Origin: Salvator merianae
Lineage: Eukaryota > Chordata > Lepidosauria > Squamata > Teiidae
DNA: 64,000 bases
Direction of reading: 5' to 3'
Assembly (NCBI GenBank): GCA_003586115.2
Contig: QVOM02000103.1
Span: forward strand, 10,153,289-10,217,288
Part shown: piece after piece, positions 21,901 through 29,419 of the stretch
Position numbering within the stretch: the first letter of the stretch is position 1
Layout of the letters: each line of letters starts with the position of its first letter
Notes under the pieces: generated by a model
Seen by the model: only the letters and a program-made list of their open reading frames with translations
Told to the model about the DNA's origin: nothing
Database searches by the model: none
Made by a program: the position numbers and the translations under genes

Positions 21901-24259
21901 ACTTTGGATTCGTGAAGTGACTAGAGTTATGGACATGACTGCTTCCAAGTGCCCCCAGAGACCCTGCAGAACTCATAAGGTACCATGGTTTAGCAGGAAG
22001 CTACATGCAATGAAGCAGGAAAGCGGATGGCTAGAGCACCAGTGGTGTAGATTCCAATCCCAATCTGACCAAACACAGTAAGAGCACATCAGCGTGCCTC
22101 TCATGAAGCAGTGGCGGCGGCAAAGAAGACTTACTTTTCTGCCGCCACTGCATCCTCTAATGCCTATCCAGCAAAAACATTCTGGGTGAGTAAAGGGCTA
22201 TTGTCATCCAGCCAGAATAATCTATCTATGCCACCTTAAGAGACTTGCTGTGACAAAATTTCAAGGCACTTTCAGGACAAAGTCACCCAGATCTGCATGG
22301 AACTGGACTCCACAGTTCTAAGTGGTCTAGTGGAGGTATCCAAAGCACTGTCTGGTCCTGTTATTTTCAATCAGTTCCAATTATTGTGGCCTGAGAAAGT
22401 GGGCAAGCTGCTTACAAAGGTTCAATCAACCACTTGTCTCCTTGACTCTTGTTCATTATGGCTAGGTGGGTCCAGGGCGTGATAAATGCCTCTCTGAGGG
22501 AGGAAGAGGTAACAGTGACTCAAGTGTCAGTGGTAGTCAAGACTGCTTATCTTGGTCTCCAACTGGTTCACCAGTTTCAGTCCTTTCTGGATAAGAACAA
22601 CTTGGCCACAGGGATCCATGCTCTGGTAACCTCCAGATTAGACTACATGCATTCTACATGGGACTATCCTTGAAGACTGTCCAGAAGCTGAAACTAGTGT
22701 AGAATGCAACAGCTTGATTGCTGACAGGACTTTCTGGCTGCACACACATCATACTAGTCTTGAAACATTTGCACTGGTTGCTTAGTTGCTACTGGGCTCA
22801 AAGAAAGATGTTGATGTTAACCAACAAAGTCCTGAATGGTTTGGACTCTGAATATCTGAAGGAGCACCTTCTTCCTTACAGACCTTCCAGTGTATTAAGA
22901 TCACAAGGGGAGAACCCTTCTTATAGTTCCACCACCTTCAGAAATATGAGGGGCAGTGGCATGTGAGAGAGCCTTTTCTGTGGTGGTTCCCATATTCTGC
23001 AACAGCCTGCCACTGGAGATATGCCAGGCGTCAATGCCGTATAGTTTTCAGTGTTGGGTTAAAGTGTTCCTCTTTACCCAGGCCTTTGATATTTAGCTCC
23101 CTCTGAATGTTATCCTGCCATGCTTATGAATGTTTTTACTGCTTTCGTTAAATGGTGTAACCCACCCTGGGACATTAGGGTGAAGGGCTGAATATAAATA
23201 TTTGAAATAAATGAATAAAACACCTTTTTTTTTAAAAAATCGCAAAGTCAGCATCAACAGAAGGAAGAAAATCCATACCCACATGGAACCAAGGAAAACA
23301 GAAGCTTTCCAGGGCAGCAAATTAGTAATACGCACTCTCACAGATATACAGATGCAATGGCCCTTCTTTTTGTTCTTATTTGAATAGAGTACAACAGAAA
23401 TAGGATGCCTCACAGATCAAGACTGATGACAAATGCTCCTTATGTCAAAACTAAAAGTTTGGGTATTAGCCATGTAGGTGTCTGGCAGGACTTTGACCAA
23501 AGTACTGCATCTTTGTTCCACATCCCCAAGGAAACATGGAAAGACCAGGATGAAATAGGTAGTGTAAGCCCTGGAATTTGACCCCACTCCCAAAAAACTC
23601 CACAATATACACCTAATCACTGGAGGTTCTCCTTCCTATTAAAAGATGGAGGAAGGAAGAGAGATTATCATACTATCATGGACTTTTGTGGCCTTTAGAA
23701 CAGCACAAACCTTACAAACTTAACCTCCACCATTCAAACTAAGAACATTCCGTGTGGCAAAAATACCAGTAGTCGTATGTTTTAACCTTTTTTGATCTAA
23801 GCGCCTAGCTATTTAGTAGTACACCATGTAAAGCTTTGTAGGTGACCACAGGGGTTCATTGCATTTGTCACATTCAATCTTTTCTACCAAGCACAGCCTT
23901 CTGTGAAAGACTGTCATGCACGCTGTACACTTCGGATACTACAGCGTTATTCGCGTCGCTATAAAATAACAAGGATCATGACATGCATAAAATTCCAAGA
24001 GCCGTTACAACAGCCCTGTAATGTAGGCCGTTAGCCTCACGTCCCTATTTCTACATTATGAATGGGCATCTATCTATACCCAATAGGGATCACCTACTTA
24101 GCTGCGGACTGACTCATTCGCCGCTAAGCAACGGCCTTCGCTTCTCCTCTACCTGTATCCTCTGTTCGAGGCCCTCGGAGGGATCCGGAAGACGCTAACG
24201 TCCGGTTTCACACACAATACCGACTCATATTCCACCTCCGCGGCCGCAGCTGTCGCCAT
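3783..24259 (-). CDS. NECAP1: NECAP1, adaptin ear-binding coat-associated protein 1 (partial, exons 1-6)
   Basis: Six minus-strand exons join in frame: 24153-24259, 17402-17502, 7206-7310, 5080-5161, 4244-4352 and 3783-3969. They give 230 codons plus one base. The product begins [20 protein letters not shown] and contains the whole NECAP PHear domain (about residues 9-137, including [28 protein letters not shown], and [11 protein letters not shown]). A basic/proline-rich linker with [11 protein letters not shown] follows. NECAP1 is a cytosolic protein that associates with AP-2 at clathrin-coated pits and acts in endocytosis, including at synapses. Vertebrate NECAP1 is about 275 residues, so roughly 45 C-terminal residues, including the WxxF-type adaptor-binding tail, are off the left edge. 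All junctions are GT-AG. The second of two tandem ATGs (24259) was chosen because it aligns with the mammalian MAT start and has A at -3 and G at +4. NECAP2 is excluded by residue-level similarity and by the neighbours. Confidence 0.95.
4244..4352 (-). CDS. NECAP1: NECAP1 coding exon 5
   Basis: Acceptor TATAG, donor GGG|GTAAGA. It encodes [20 protein letters not shown] followed by [16 protein letters not shown] (residues 132-168), closing the PHear domain and starting the linker. The exon ends exactly on a codon boundary. Confidence 0.94.
5080..5161 (-). CDS. NECAP1: NECAP1 coding exon 4
   Basis: Acceptor TTTGTCAG, donor TTCAA|GTATGT. It encodes [20 protein letters not shown] followed by VALQDHFK, the most conserved strand-helix part of the PHear domain. 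It is only 82 bases long, and a longer open frame through the same bases in another register is not the coding one. Confidence 0.94.
5605..6675 (+). mobile_element. CR1-clade LINE, RT C-terminal part and 3' region
   Basis: In NECAP1 intron 3. The plus strand reads as a decayed RT: a GSVLG-like segment near 5620, FADD retained at about 5698-5709, then [23 protein letters not shown] text after a frameshift near 5800-5840. The downstream segment is the typical CR1-like end found in reptiles: GHPMKLNPG near 6305-6335, a 'ggactagatgggcc'-type sequence at about 6620, and a terminal TCTTATGTT. It is not intact. The assignment to CR1 versus a close relative rests on motifs only. Confidence 0.75.
6720..6972 (-). 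mobile_element. CR1-clade LINE RT fragment, inverted relative to its neighbour
   Basis: The minus strand repeats the same RT segment found at about 5670-5870 on the plus strand. The active-site box here is FAND instead of FADD, followed by a matching 'gaagagctctaaag' segment and 'ggagctaaaattcc'. The two fragments therefore lie tail to tail, about 0.8 kb apart, as a diverged inverted repeat. Confidence 0.7.
7206..7310 (-). CDS. NECAP1: NECAP1 coding exon 3
   Basis: Acceptor TTCTTAG, donor GAAATG|GTAAGA. It encodes [20 protein letters not shown] then [15 protein letters not shown] (about residues 71-105), part of the PHear domain. Confidence 0.95.
7311..8173. other. NECAP1 intron 2, no recognised element
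   Basis: A/T-rich intron sequence. I see no exon, RNA gene or identifiable repeat on either strand. Confidence 0.4.
8174..8475 (-). mobile_element. tRNA-derived SINE with (GTT)n tail
   Basis: Read on the minus strand, the head near 8475-8395 has a pol III B-box-like 'ggagttcaaggcccc' and an upstream A-box-like 'ggtgcacagaaggc'. The body ends 'ttgtaagccgctttgagtc...gcggggtataaa', a LINE-type 3' tail common in lizard SINEs. It finishes in a run of GTT units (AAC on the plus strand, about 8176-8195). It is nearly complete and about 300 bp long. Family name not assigned. Confidence 0.7.
8476..9589. other. NECAP1 intron 2, no recognised element
   Basis: No exon or clear repeat seen. Short open frames here lack homology that I recognise. 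Confidence 0.4.
9590..10962 (+). mobile_element. RTE/BovB LINE, 5' region and endonuclease domain (decayed)
   Basis: The frame at 10058-10366 and adjoining frames carry an apurinic endonuclease-like domain: IGTWN near 10045, [13 protein letters not shown] near 10118-10155, [13 protein letters not shown] near 10325-10365, then in another frame [10 protein letters not shown] near 10440-10470 and PVDYIIG near 10632-10655. This order and wording match the BovB/RTE clade. The segment before it (about 9590-10040, with 'ccaagaaaaccatatgg' and 'aggtcagaaggctcttatc') looks like the BovB 5' leader. Frameshifts and stops abolish coding. A copia element interrupts the sequence on the right. BovB is known for horizontal spread among squamates and ruminants. 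Confidence 0.75.
10968..11325 (-). repeat. Copia 3' LTR, 358 bp
   Basis: On the minus strand it starts TGTCAAGTATTG right after the polypurine tract and ends TCTGTCA just before the AAATA target duplication. It contains an AATAAA near 11084-11079 that could serve as the LTR polyadenylation signal. Its first 86 bp are repeated exactly at the other end of the element. Confidence 0.85.
12699..12784 (-). repeat. Copia 5' LTR remnant, 86 bp
   Basis: By my reading it is identical to 11240-11325 (the first 86 bp of the 3' LTR) and is joined directly to pol sequence. The rest of the 5' LTR, the primer-binding site, gag and the front of pol are missing. The flanking AAATA shows that the truncated structure still has its original outer edge. 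Confidence 0.85.
12790..13301. other. NECAP1 intron 2, no recognised element
   Basis: A/T-rich at first, then mixed. No exon. I cannot show that BovB sequence resumes after the copia insertion. Confidence 0.35.
13303..13332. repeat. (AC)n microsatellite
   Basis: About 15 AC units with one AG interruption. Confidence 0.95.
13423..13553 (-). mobile_element. CR1 3' end
   Basis: The plus strand begins 'agaatcatagaatcatagaa', the complement of the ATTCTATG octamer repeats that end CR1 elements. It continues with 'ggaagagacctccagtg', 'gtccaaccccctgc' and 'ctgtccaccctctcc', the usual CR1 3' UTR in reverse. It is a short 5'-truncated copy on the minus strand. Confidence 0.85.
13554..14423. other. 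NECAP1 intron 2, probable old repeat debris
   Basis: The stretch 14020-14380 reads like decayed LINE coding sequence on the plus strand, but no motif is clear enough to name a family. No exon was seen. Confidence 0.35.
14426..14974 (+). mobile_element. Tc1/mariner (Tc1-type) non-autonomous derivative
   Basis: Both ends are present and flanked by TA (14424-14425 and 14975-14976). The left end is 'caacgtcatgaaaaattatt', diverged from the usual CAGTGCTGTGAAAAAGTATT. The right end is 'tttttcacagcactg', which matches the usual end. Near 14815-14940 the plus strand encodes the start of a Tc1 transposase: [20 protein letters not shown] then [12 protein letters not shown], the paired-like helix-turn-helix. 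The catalytic DDE part is gone and replaced by an A-run (about 14945-14957). It is a 549-bp internally deleted copy in NECAP1 intron 2. Confidence 0.85.
14977..15630. other. NECAP1 intron 2, no recognised element
   Basis: Nothing identifiable on either strand. Confidence 0.35.
15631..16130 (+). mobile_element. L2-like LINE 3' fragment
   Basis: Decayed plus-strand translation around 15820-15870 gives [16 protein letters not shown], matching the 'HWLPI.yRi.FKvL' segment that closes RT in L2-like LINEs. The preceding 15640-15760 resembles the 'sRLDYCN' part of the same region. The segment 15957-16075 recurs at 16770-16900. Confidence 0.6.
16131..16757. other. Unclassified insertion between two L2-like segments
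   Basis: A purine-rich block on the plus strand separates two copies of the same ~120-bp L2-like sequence. It has TG...CA-like limits (16151 TGTTGAGG, 16752-16757 ATGACA) and an AATAAA at 16672-16677, which would suit a solo LTR. However, I could not find matching short target duplications. The identity is open. Confidence 0.3.
16758..17075 (+). mobile_element. L2-like LINE 3' end
   Basis: It repeats 15957-16075 with substitutions ('ccatactgaatgt', 'ggctttatggaattctca') and then continues to the family's terminal sequence 'ggtatataaatgtctccaat' followed by AATAAATC. Confidence 0.6.
17402..17502 (-). CDS. NECAP1: NECAP1 coding exon 2
   Basis: Acceptor TTATCTTGCAG, donor TTTCAG|GTGAGG. It encodes [20 protein letters not shown] then [14 protein letters not shown] (residues 37-70). 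Introns 1 and 2 flanking it are 6.7 and 10.1 kb. Confidence 0.95.
17503..18120. other. NECAP1 intron 1, near exon 2
   Basis: No exon or recognisable repeat seen. Confidence 0.35.
18121..18660 (+). mobile_element. L2-like LINE 3' fragment
   Basis: Translation near 18185-18230 gives [15 protein letters not shown], matching the 'L..LHWLPV' block at the end of RT in L2-like elements. The segment ends with a T-rich stretch and 'tttgagctcc', then A-rich sequence, like the terminal region of these LINEs. It is heavily decayed. Confidence 0.55.
18661..19111. other. NECAP1 intron 1, no recognised element
   Basis: A short triplication of 'tgttctgtactag' occurs near 19018-19050. Nothing else notable. 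Confidence 0.35.
19112..19319. mobile_element. Palindromic inverted-repeat element (MITE-like)
   Basis: Two 27-bp arms, 19158-19184 and 19281-19307, are inverted copies with 24 of 27 bases paired (core 'tagcaccttagag'). Outer ends 'attcaaag' (19112-19119) and 'ctttgaat' (19312-19319) are also inverted. The middle contains 'atgagctttcat' and 'acatctgatgaa', which are characteristic of a repeat common in reptile genomes. No open frame. The class is uncertain. Confidence 0.6.
19320..20650. other. NECAP1 intron 1, no recognised element
   Basis: A T-rich patch at 20120-20160 may be the reversed tail of an old retroposon. No exon seen. Confidence 0.35.
20651..23222 (+). mobile_element. L2-like LINE, long decayed copy (EN to 3' end)
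   Basis: The plus strand has an endonuclease start ([10 protein letters not shown] near 20955-20990, then ETRVDELGG- and [14 protein letters not shown] pieces at about 21050-21180), more endonuclease and linker sequence in a 192-codon open frame at 21503-22081 ([36 protein letters not shown]), and the RT end ([12 protein letters not shown] near 22627-22660, then the HWLP-like block at 22770). It ends with 'taacccaccctgggacatt', a body common to reptile LINE 3' ends, and AAATAAATGAATAAA at about 23206-23220. Most of RT is missing or unreadable. Confidence 0.7.
21370..21545 (-). mobile_element. Small insertion in the L2-like copy
   Basis: This A/T-rich block interrupts the LINE reading between endonuclease pieces. 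Its plus-strand text 'ttgctcaaggcagtttacaac' is the reverse complement of the gtaaactgc-type tail of lizard SINEs and LINE 3' ends, so it is probably a minus-strand retroposon tail. The limits are approximate. Confidence 0.45.
23223..24140. other. NECAP1 intron 1, donor-proximal part
   Basis: No exon. The sequence 24001-24050 resembles the 'acaaccctgtgaggtag' part of a reversed tRNA-SINE but is too short to call. CpG frequency rises from about 23930 towards exon 1. Confidence 0.35.
24153..24259 (-). CDS. NECAP1: NECAP1 coding exon 1
   Basis: It encodes [20 protein letters not shown] then [16 protein letters not shown] and ends TACAG|GTAGAG. Mammalian proteins start MATELEYES, so this copy carries a short alanine expansion after the start. 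A second ATG lies directly upstream (24262) and would add one methionine. The exon is in a CpG-rich block, as expected for a broadly expressed gene. Confidence 0.94.
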
Positions 24260-24262
24260 CAT

Positions 24263-24420
24263 CGCAGTTCTCAGCGCCCGGCGCCAGCGACCGAGACGAT
24301 ACGCGGAGATGCTAATAATCTGGCGCACTTCCGGCCGCCACCTTTGAAAAGGGCAGATAAAACCGAAAGTGCTCACGTCCAGAACTGAAGCACAAATATG
24401 CGCCATCTTAGCTTCTGGCA
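24263..24420 (-). promoter_or_regulatory. NECAP1 core promoter / CpG-rich 5' region
   Basis: Upstream of the start codon the minus strand carries an ETS-type site CCGGAAGT (24334-24327) and a YY1-type site AAGATGGCG (24409-24401). Both are common near transcription starts of housekeeping genes. CpG is frequent from about 23930 to 24350 and scarce on either side. No TATA box is seen at a fitting distance. The transcription start is inferred to lie between about 24280 and 24410. Confidence 0.6.
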
Positions 24421-25485
24421 ACGCGTTACACAACAGTGTCAGCCATATTGTGCAGTCACGACAACTTGCTGCCGTACCTTATATTCCTGGAAACAAAGCT
24501 GCCACTGACCACAGATTAAAGGGAAGATTCACTCAGACTGTCAACTTCAGGGTCCCTTGAGAACCTTTTCCTTCCCTCCCCTTGGTACTATTACGCTGGT
24601 TTGCGACTCAGTAATTTAAAATTCAACAGCCTGCTAGATTTGTGCTGGGGATGCTTTAAAGAAACCCTTTTAGCTGAGCGGTGTTGCACTGGCTTCGTGA
24701 GAAATTTCTAGGTCCAAATTCAAACGAACCACCTTACCTGCAATATTAACCTACAAGCTCTCTGTCGTAGTAATATGCTAATAACCCAGTACGTTAAGTT
24801 TGGAACTCGGATTTTTTTTCAATGATTTTTTATTCAGTATTAAACTTGTGCAAGAAAGCCAAAAGTCATTTTTTTCTGCTGTCTTCTTTTCTTCATAGGT
24901 CTTGCCAATGATTTTTAAAAAGCTGATTTTTCCAATGGTTCTGAGATTTGAAGATTTAATTAGGAAGCATTCTTATGGCAACAAAGCAGGCGCTCTAGCG
25001 GGCAACAGTGAAGAAATGGCGCTGAAGACTCTGCACCTTCTTTGGCTCTGACAAAGAATAATCTGTTGGGTGCTTAAACAATTTAGAGGAAAATGGTAGA
25101 TTTGGGGGGAGGAATTCATGGGTTCAGTTAAAATCAGATTTAAGGTACCCCTTCACCACGAGAGCTCAAAAAATTATAAATAAATAAATAGAAATTATGC
25201 AAGGCCATAATTTTGAGAAAACTCTCCAACACACGTTCCAACTTTTGGATTTCAGAATTAGGGGCACCCTAGCTAGTGCTACATTTTGTACAAATAAATC
25301 AATGGAGTTTATTCTGACAAACGTTGGAAGACTCCTTCCTTAAGCCAGAGCTAGACCACCAAGAGAAGTTGAGTAGGAGGGAAGCATTCCCCTCAGTTTA
25401 CACTTTGACATATAGCCACAGAAAGCCAAAACAGATGATGGCAAACCCCATATTTGTGCTTTGGCAGAATCCCCAAAGGGTGCAG
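24421..25485. other. Intergenic, NECAP1-C3AR1, no recognised element
   Basis: No gene. An (AAAT)-like run at 25178-25191 may be a retroposon tail. Confidence 0.35.
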
Positions 25486-26984
25486 CCTGACATCGTAAAT
25501 TTAATCCATGTCAGAAGACTAGGAGGACTGAGTTCGTCTTCCGGTCATTCTCATATTTGCATTTTAACATGGACTCAGTGTGGACTTGCTCATTCTACAC
25601 TGATGTTTCCTGTGCTTGGCATGGGGAAACCGTACTTTTTCTGCCTTCACCCCTCGCCAAATTCCCCGCCCTGGGCAGTCAGTGATTGGCTGCAGTCCCA
25701 AAATTCAAATCTTGACTTCACAGGGGCAGACAAGTCAAGCTCTGCCCTTTGTATGCCCCCGTTGCCATCTCAGAACATGGATTCACTTGGCAGCTTTACT
25801 AGTCATTTGCTGTTTGCTCCTTCTCCACCTCCATCCTATATCTACACAAGCAGAATTTTAATACCACATGTACTGCACAATAAAGCTTCTTAAAGGGCAG
25901 ATGGCGATTTCTGCTCCATTACAATTGCACTTTTGTGCAACTGAGCAATTTAAAAGTAGTGCAAAAACACAGAGAGGTCCATGAAAAAGGGGAAACATGG
26001 GGGGCTCCATTATCGTTTAGTGTAGTTAATGGCTAGCAAATGGACTCTACCTCACCTGCCCCCAAGACATCCACAGCGGCATGTGTCCCACTCTGTAGCT
26101 GTGTGGTGCCGCTGACAATATTGATACTGAATGGGTTCTTTGTTGGGGCAAGAGAACTGCACCCCCAAACAGGTGCTATGTTTTGAATTAAAACACTCTT
26201 ATGGCGGCATGACAAGGACATCAAACATATCCGCTCCCCAAAAGTGCTCAAGATCAGGAGTTGCATTTAACCTTGCCTTAATGATGCTGTTCTGCTGCCA
26301 TGTTTTTGCGCTAAAGTGAGGGAAGGGGTCCCCAGTCTGCAGGAGAACAGGGAACAAGGAATGCATTTTAGAACTGCCTTCTCCACCCCAGCCCACTGTT
26401 ATCTCCAGCTGGCTGTGGTACCCACCCTCCCTGGCATGCAGTCCGCAGTGTACCGTGTCATTCCCTGAAGTTTGCTGTAGCGCTGTGGCAGTTTTGTGCA
26501 GAACTCCATAAACCTAGTTTATGGTTTTTTATTTAATCAGCAGACAGAAGTGGAGGAAGCCTTTAATTTCTGCCTGGCAATGCCAAATGGGGGATAAAGG
26601 AGGAGAAAGAACCTTAGATTGGCAAAGTAAAATGGAGGATGGCTTTCTTTTTTCCTTGCAGCAGTGGAAGGGGGGATGGAAGCAGAAGGAACTACTGTGC
26701 TTCCTTCCCACCCACAAAGTCTTGTCATTGGATGGCAGGAAAAAGGGATCCCTCCCTCTGCACACACCCCCCAAAAGTATGGTCCCTCCCAAATAGTCTT
26801 CTGCGTTCTCACATTGCAAAGTAAAGTGGGCTAGCGATCTGGGATGGCTTGAGAACTCATTAAATCCAAATGAAAAGTAGTCCAGATTTTGCCAATTTAG
26901 TCCAAAAAAACTACAGAAAGGCAAGATCATGTCGGGTCAGCGGGAACTGAAGACGGCCTGTAAACTGATTCAATGCCATGTGGA
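25486..26984 (+). repeat. Unidentified ~1.5-kb interspersed repeat, copy 1
   Basis: This block is repeated in the same orientation at 28248-29419. Shared landmarks include 'catcgtaaatttaatcc', 'agtgattggctgcagtccca', 'aacatggattcacttggcag', 'gggttctttgttggggcaag', 'gtggaggaagcctttaattt' and 'aagatcatgt..gg.cagcgggaact'. Copy 1 contains an extra ~350 bp (about 26180-26525) missing in copy 2. Many CpGs of copy 2 are TG or CA here, so copy 1 looks older or more methylated. Open frames inside (up to 189 codons) show no protein family I recognise. Short inverted ends, better kept in copy 2, suggest a non-autonomous DNA transposon. Confidence 0.7.
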
Positions 26985-28247
26985 ATGTGGCCAAAGGGAG
27001 GCAAAGCAGGGAAGTGACAAACACTCTCTTGGCTTTTATTACAGATGAGGACCATCAGGTCATGAGCAATCTAGGACCTAAGGAGGGAAGGCACCCCATT
27101 TGGTCAAGGCCTCACCTCAGATGGGGGGTTCACCCTCAGCCACACTGTCATGCAGTCACCAATTTTTTAAAAAATGCCTTCATTACATTTTTTTAAAAAA
27201 TAGTCCATCATAATATTGAAAAAATAATTAAAATATCAGATCCTTTATCTCCATAGATATTTCTGATGCAGGATTTCTCAGGACTGAAATTAAAATCGCA
27301 AGTACAAACACTGTTGCGTTATTTGATGTTTCTAATTAGATCAAACATCTAATCACTAAAAACTGGAAATACACAAATAAGTTAAATAAGAAGGAATGTT
27401 TTAACGAATTATGGAAAATAATGTTAAATGAGTATATCATGAGCCAACAAAGGAAAATGGAAGGGAAGTACCCACAATATGATTTTCTTCAGATTTGGTG
27501 ACATAGTTTTGAGTGCTTTAAGGATATAGATGAGCATAAATGTCTGCAACAAGATTATTTGGTGATGAACTTTAAGTAAACATAGTTTATGTTTTATCAA
27601 GGTCCTGTATATTTTTTATCTATCTGACCCATATCCAGAGGAATAAGGCAGCAAGGAGGAATGGGGATTGAGACAGGAATAATGCAATTATGCACAATAC
27701 TATAAAGTATTATGTTATTTGTACTATGCATATTTTTATTCATCAGCTTAATTATATTTGTTGTCTTTTAAACAATAAAGCTTATTTAATCTAAACAAAC
27801 CCAACAAAACTATTTTAAATGGCTCCTCTCTTCCTTAGCAAGGGTGTTCACAATGTGAAGTGCCCCCAACCTCATACAAACTTTCAAATGATCTGCAGCA
27901 ATCCAGCATGAGATGCAGTGTCCAGCCATTACCAGAAGAGGGACCACTTTGGTGGCTTCATCACAGAAGGAATCGTCTTCTGTTAGATGTTCTTTCAAAC
28001 TATTCCCAAAGACCAATTGCGTTTTTTGTGAGATAAATTGACTACGTAATCCAACGTTTTCCTGCAAGATGTGCCAAGTGGCAAAGGCAGCTCACACCAT
28101 AGGGCATGCTACAGTGCTTTCTGTTCTTTACAGTTAGTCAAGTAGAGTAGGCAGGTTCCCATGTCACTGTGCCTGGGATGCGTGGCCATTTGAGTTCCAT
28201 CAGCCTCAGAGCGTAAGCAAGAGACAGCAGTCAAACCAAGGCCATGG
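26985..28247. other. Intergenic between the two repeat copies
   Basis: The stretch 27340-27800 reads like a decayed LINE 3' part on the plus strand: A-rich coding-like sequence, then 'taaacaataaagcttattta' near 27768-27787. The family is not determinable by eye. No gene seen. Confidence 0.4.
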
Positions 28248-29419
28248 TCCGACATCGTAAATTTAATCCGTATTGGAAGAGGACAAGGACTGAATTCGTC
28301 TTCTGGTCGTTCCCACAGTTACAGTTTAACACCGACTCAATTCATACCTGCTCGTTCCCACACTGATATTTCCCGTGCTTGGCACGGAGAAACAGTACCT
28401 TTTCTGCCTCCACCCCTCGCCAAATTCCCCTCCCCGTGCAGTCAGTGATTGGCTGCAGTCCCAACGTTCAAATCTTGACATCACAGGGGCGGGAAAGTCA
28501 AGCTCCGCACTCCGTATGTCCCCGCTGCTGCCTCAGAACATGGATTCACTTGGCAGCGTTACTAGTCATTCGCCATTTGCTCCTTCTCCCCCCTACAGCC
28601 TCTGTCTACACAAGCAGAACTTCAAGACTATGTGAACTACACAATTAAGCTTTTTAAAGGGCTGATGGCGATTTCTCTTCCCTTGCGAGTGCACTTTAAC
28701 GCAAATGCGCAATTTAAAAGTACCGCAAAAGCAGGGAGAGGTCCATAGCAAAGGGAAAAAGTGGGGAGGGAACGTGGGGGGGCTCTACTATCTTGACAGT
28801 GCTGTTCATCGCCAGCAAATGGACTCTGCCTCATCTTTCCCCGAGACATCCGCAGCGGCATGTGTCCCTGCTGTGTGCTGCCAACGGCAAAACTCATCTT
28901 GAGTGGGTTCTTTGTTGGGGCAAGAGGACTGCAACCCCAAACAGGCACAGTTTATTTTTTGCTTTAAAGAGCAGACGGAAGTGGAGGAAGCCTTTAATTT
29001 CTTCCTGGTAGTGTCGAATGGGGGATAAAGAAAGAGAACGGACCGCAGCTTAGCGAAGTAAAAAGGAGGACGGTTTCTTTCCCCCTGGCAGTGACGGAAG
29101 GGGGGATAATGGAGGCAGAGGAAACAACTGCGCTTCCTGCCCACCCACAAAGTCTGTCATTGGACGGCACAAAATGGGGATCCCTCCCTCTGCACACCCA
29201 CAAAAAAGTACGGTCCCTCCCAAAGAGTCTCCTTCCCCGTTCCTACATCGCAAAGTAAAGCGCGCTAACGATCTGGAACGGCTTGAGACTTCATTAAATC
29301 CGAATACAAAGTAGTCCGCATTTCGCCGATATAGTCCAGAAAAACTTCGGAACGGCAAGATCATGTTGGGACAGCGGGAACTAAAGACGACCTGTAAACT
29401 GATTAAATGCCGTGTCGGA
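28248..29419 (+). repeat. Unidentified ~1.2-kb interspersed repeat, copy 2
   Basis: Co-linear with 25486-26984 but internally deleted. Its ends are inverted: TCCGACA at 28248-28254 and TGTCGGA at 29413-29419, extendable with mismatches into 'tttaatc'. It has a CCAAT-type 'gattggctg', a CRE-like 'tgacatcac', and many CpGs. No matching flanking duplication was found. It could be a DNA transposon of a family I cannot name; an LTR is less likely. Confidence 0.7.

Noticed and set aside
25324..25893. 189-codon open frame in the intergenic repeat
   Set aside because: It overlaps the repeat's left boundary, the homologous frame in the second copy is shorter, and no domain is visible.
26521..26930. 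Overlapping open frames on both strands (91-133 codons)
   Set aside because: Inside the unidentified repeat, low complexity, not preserved in frame between the two copies.
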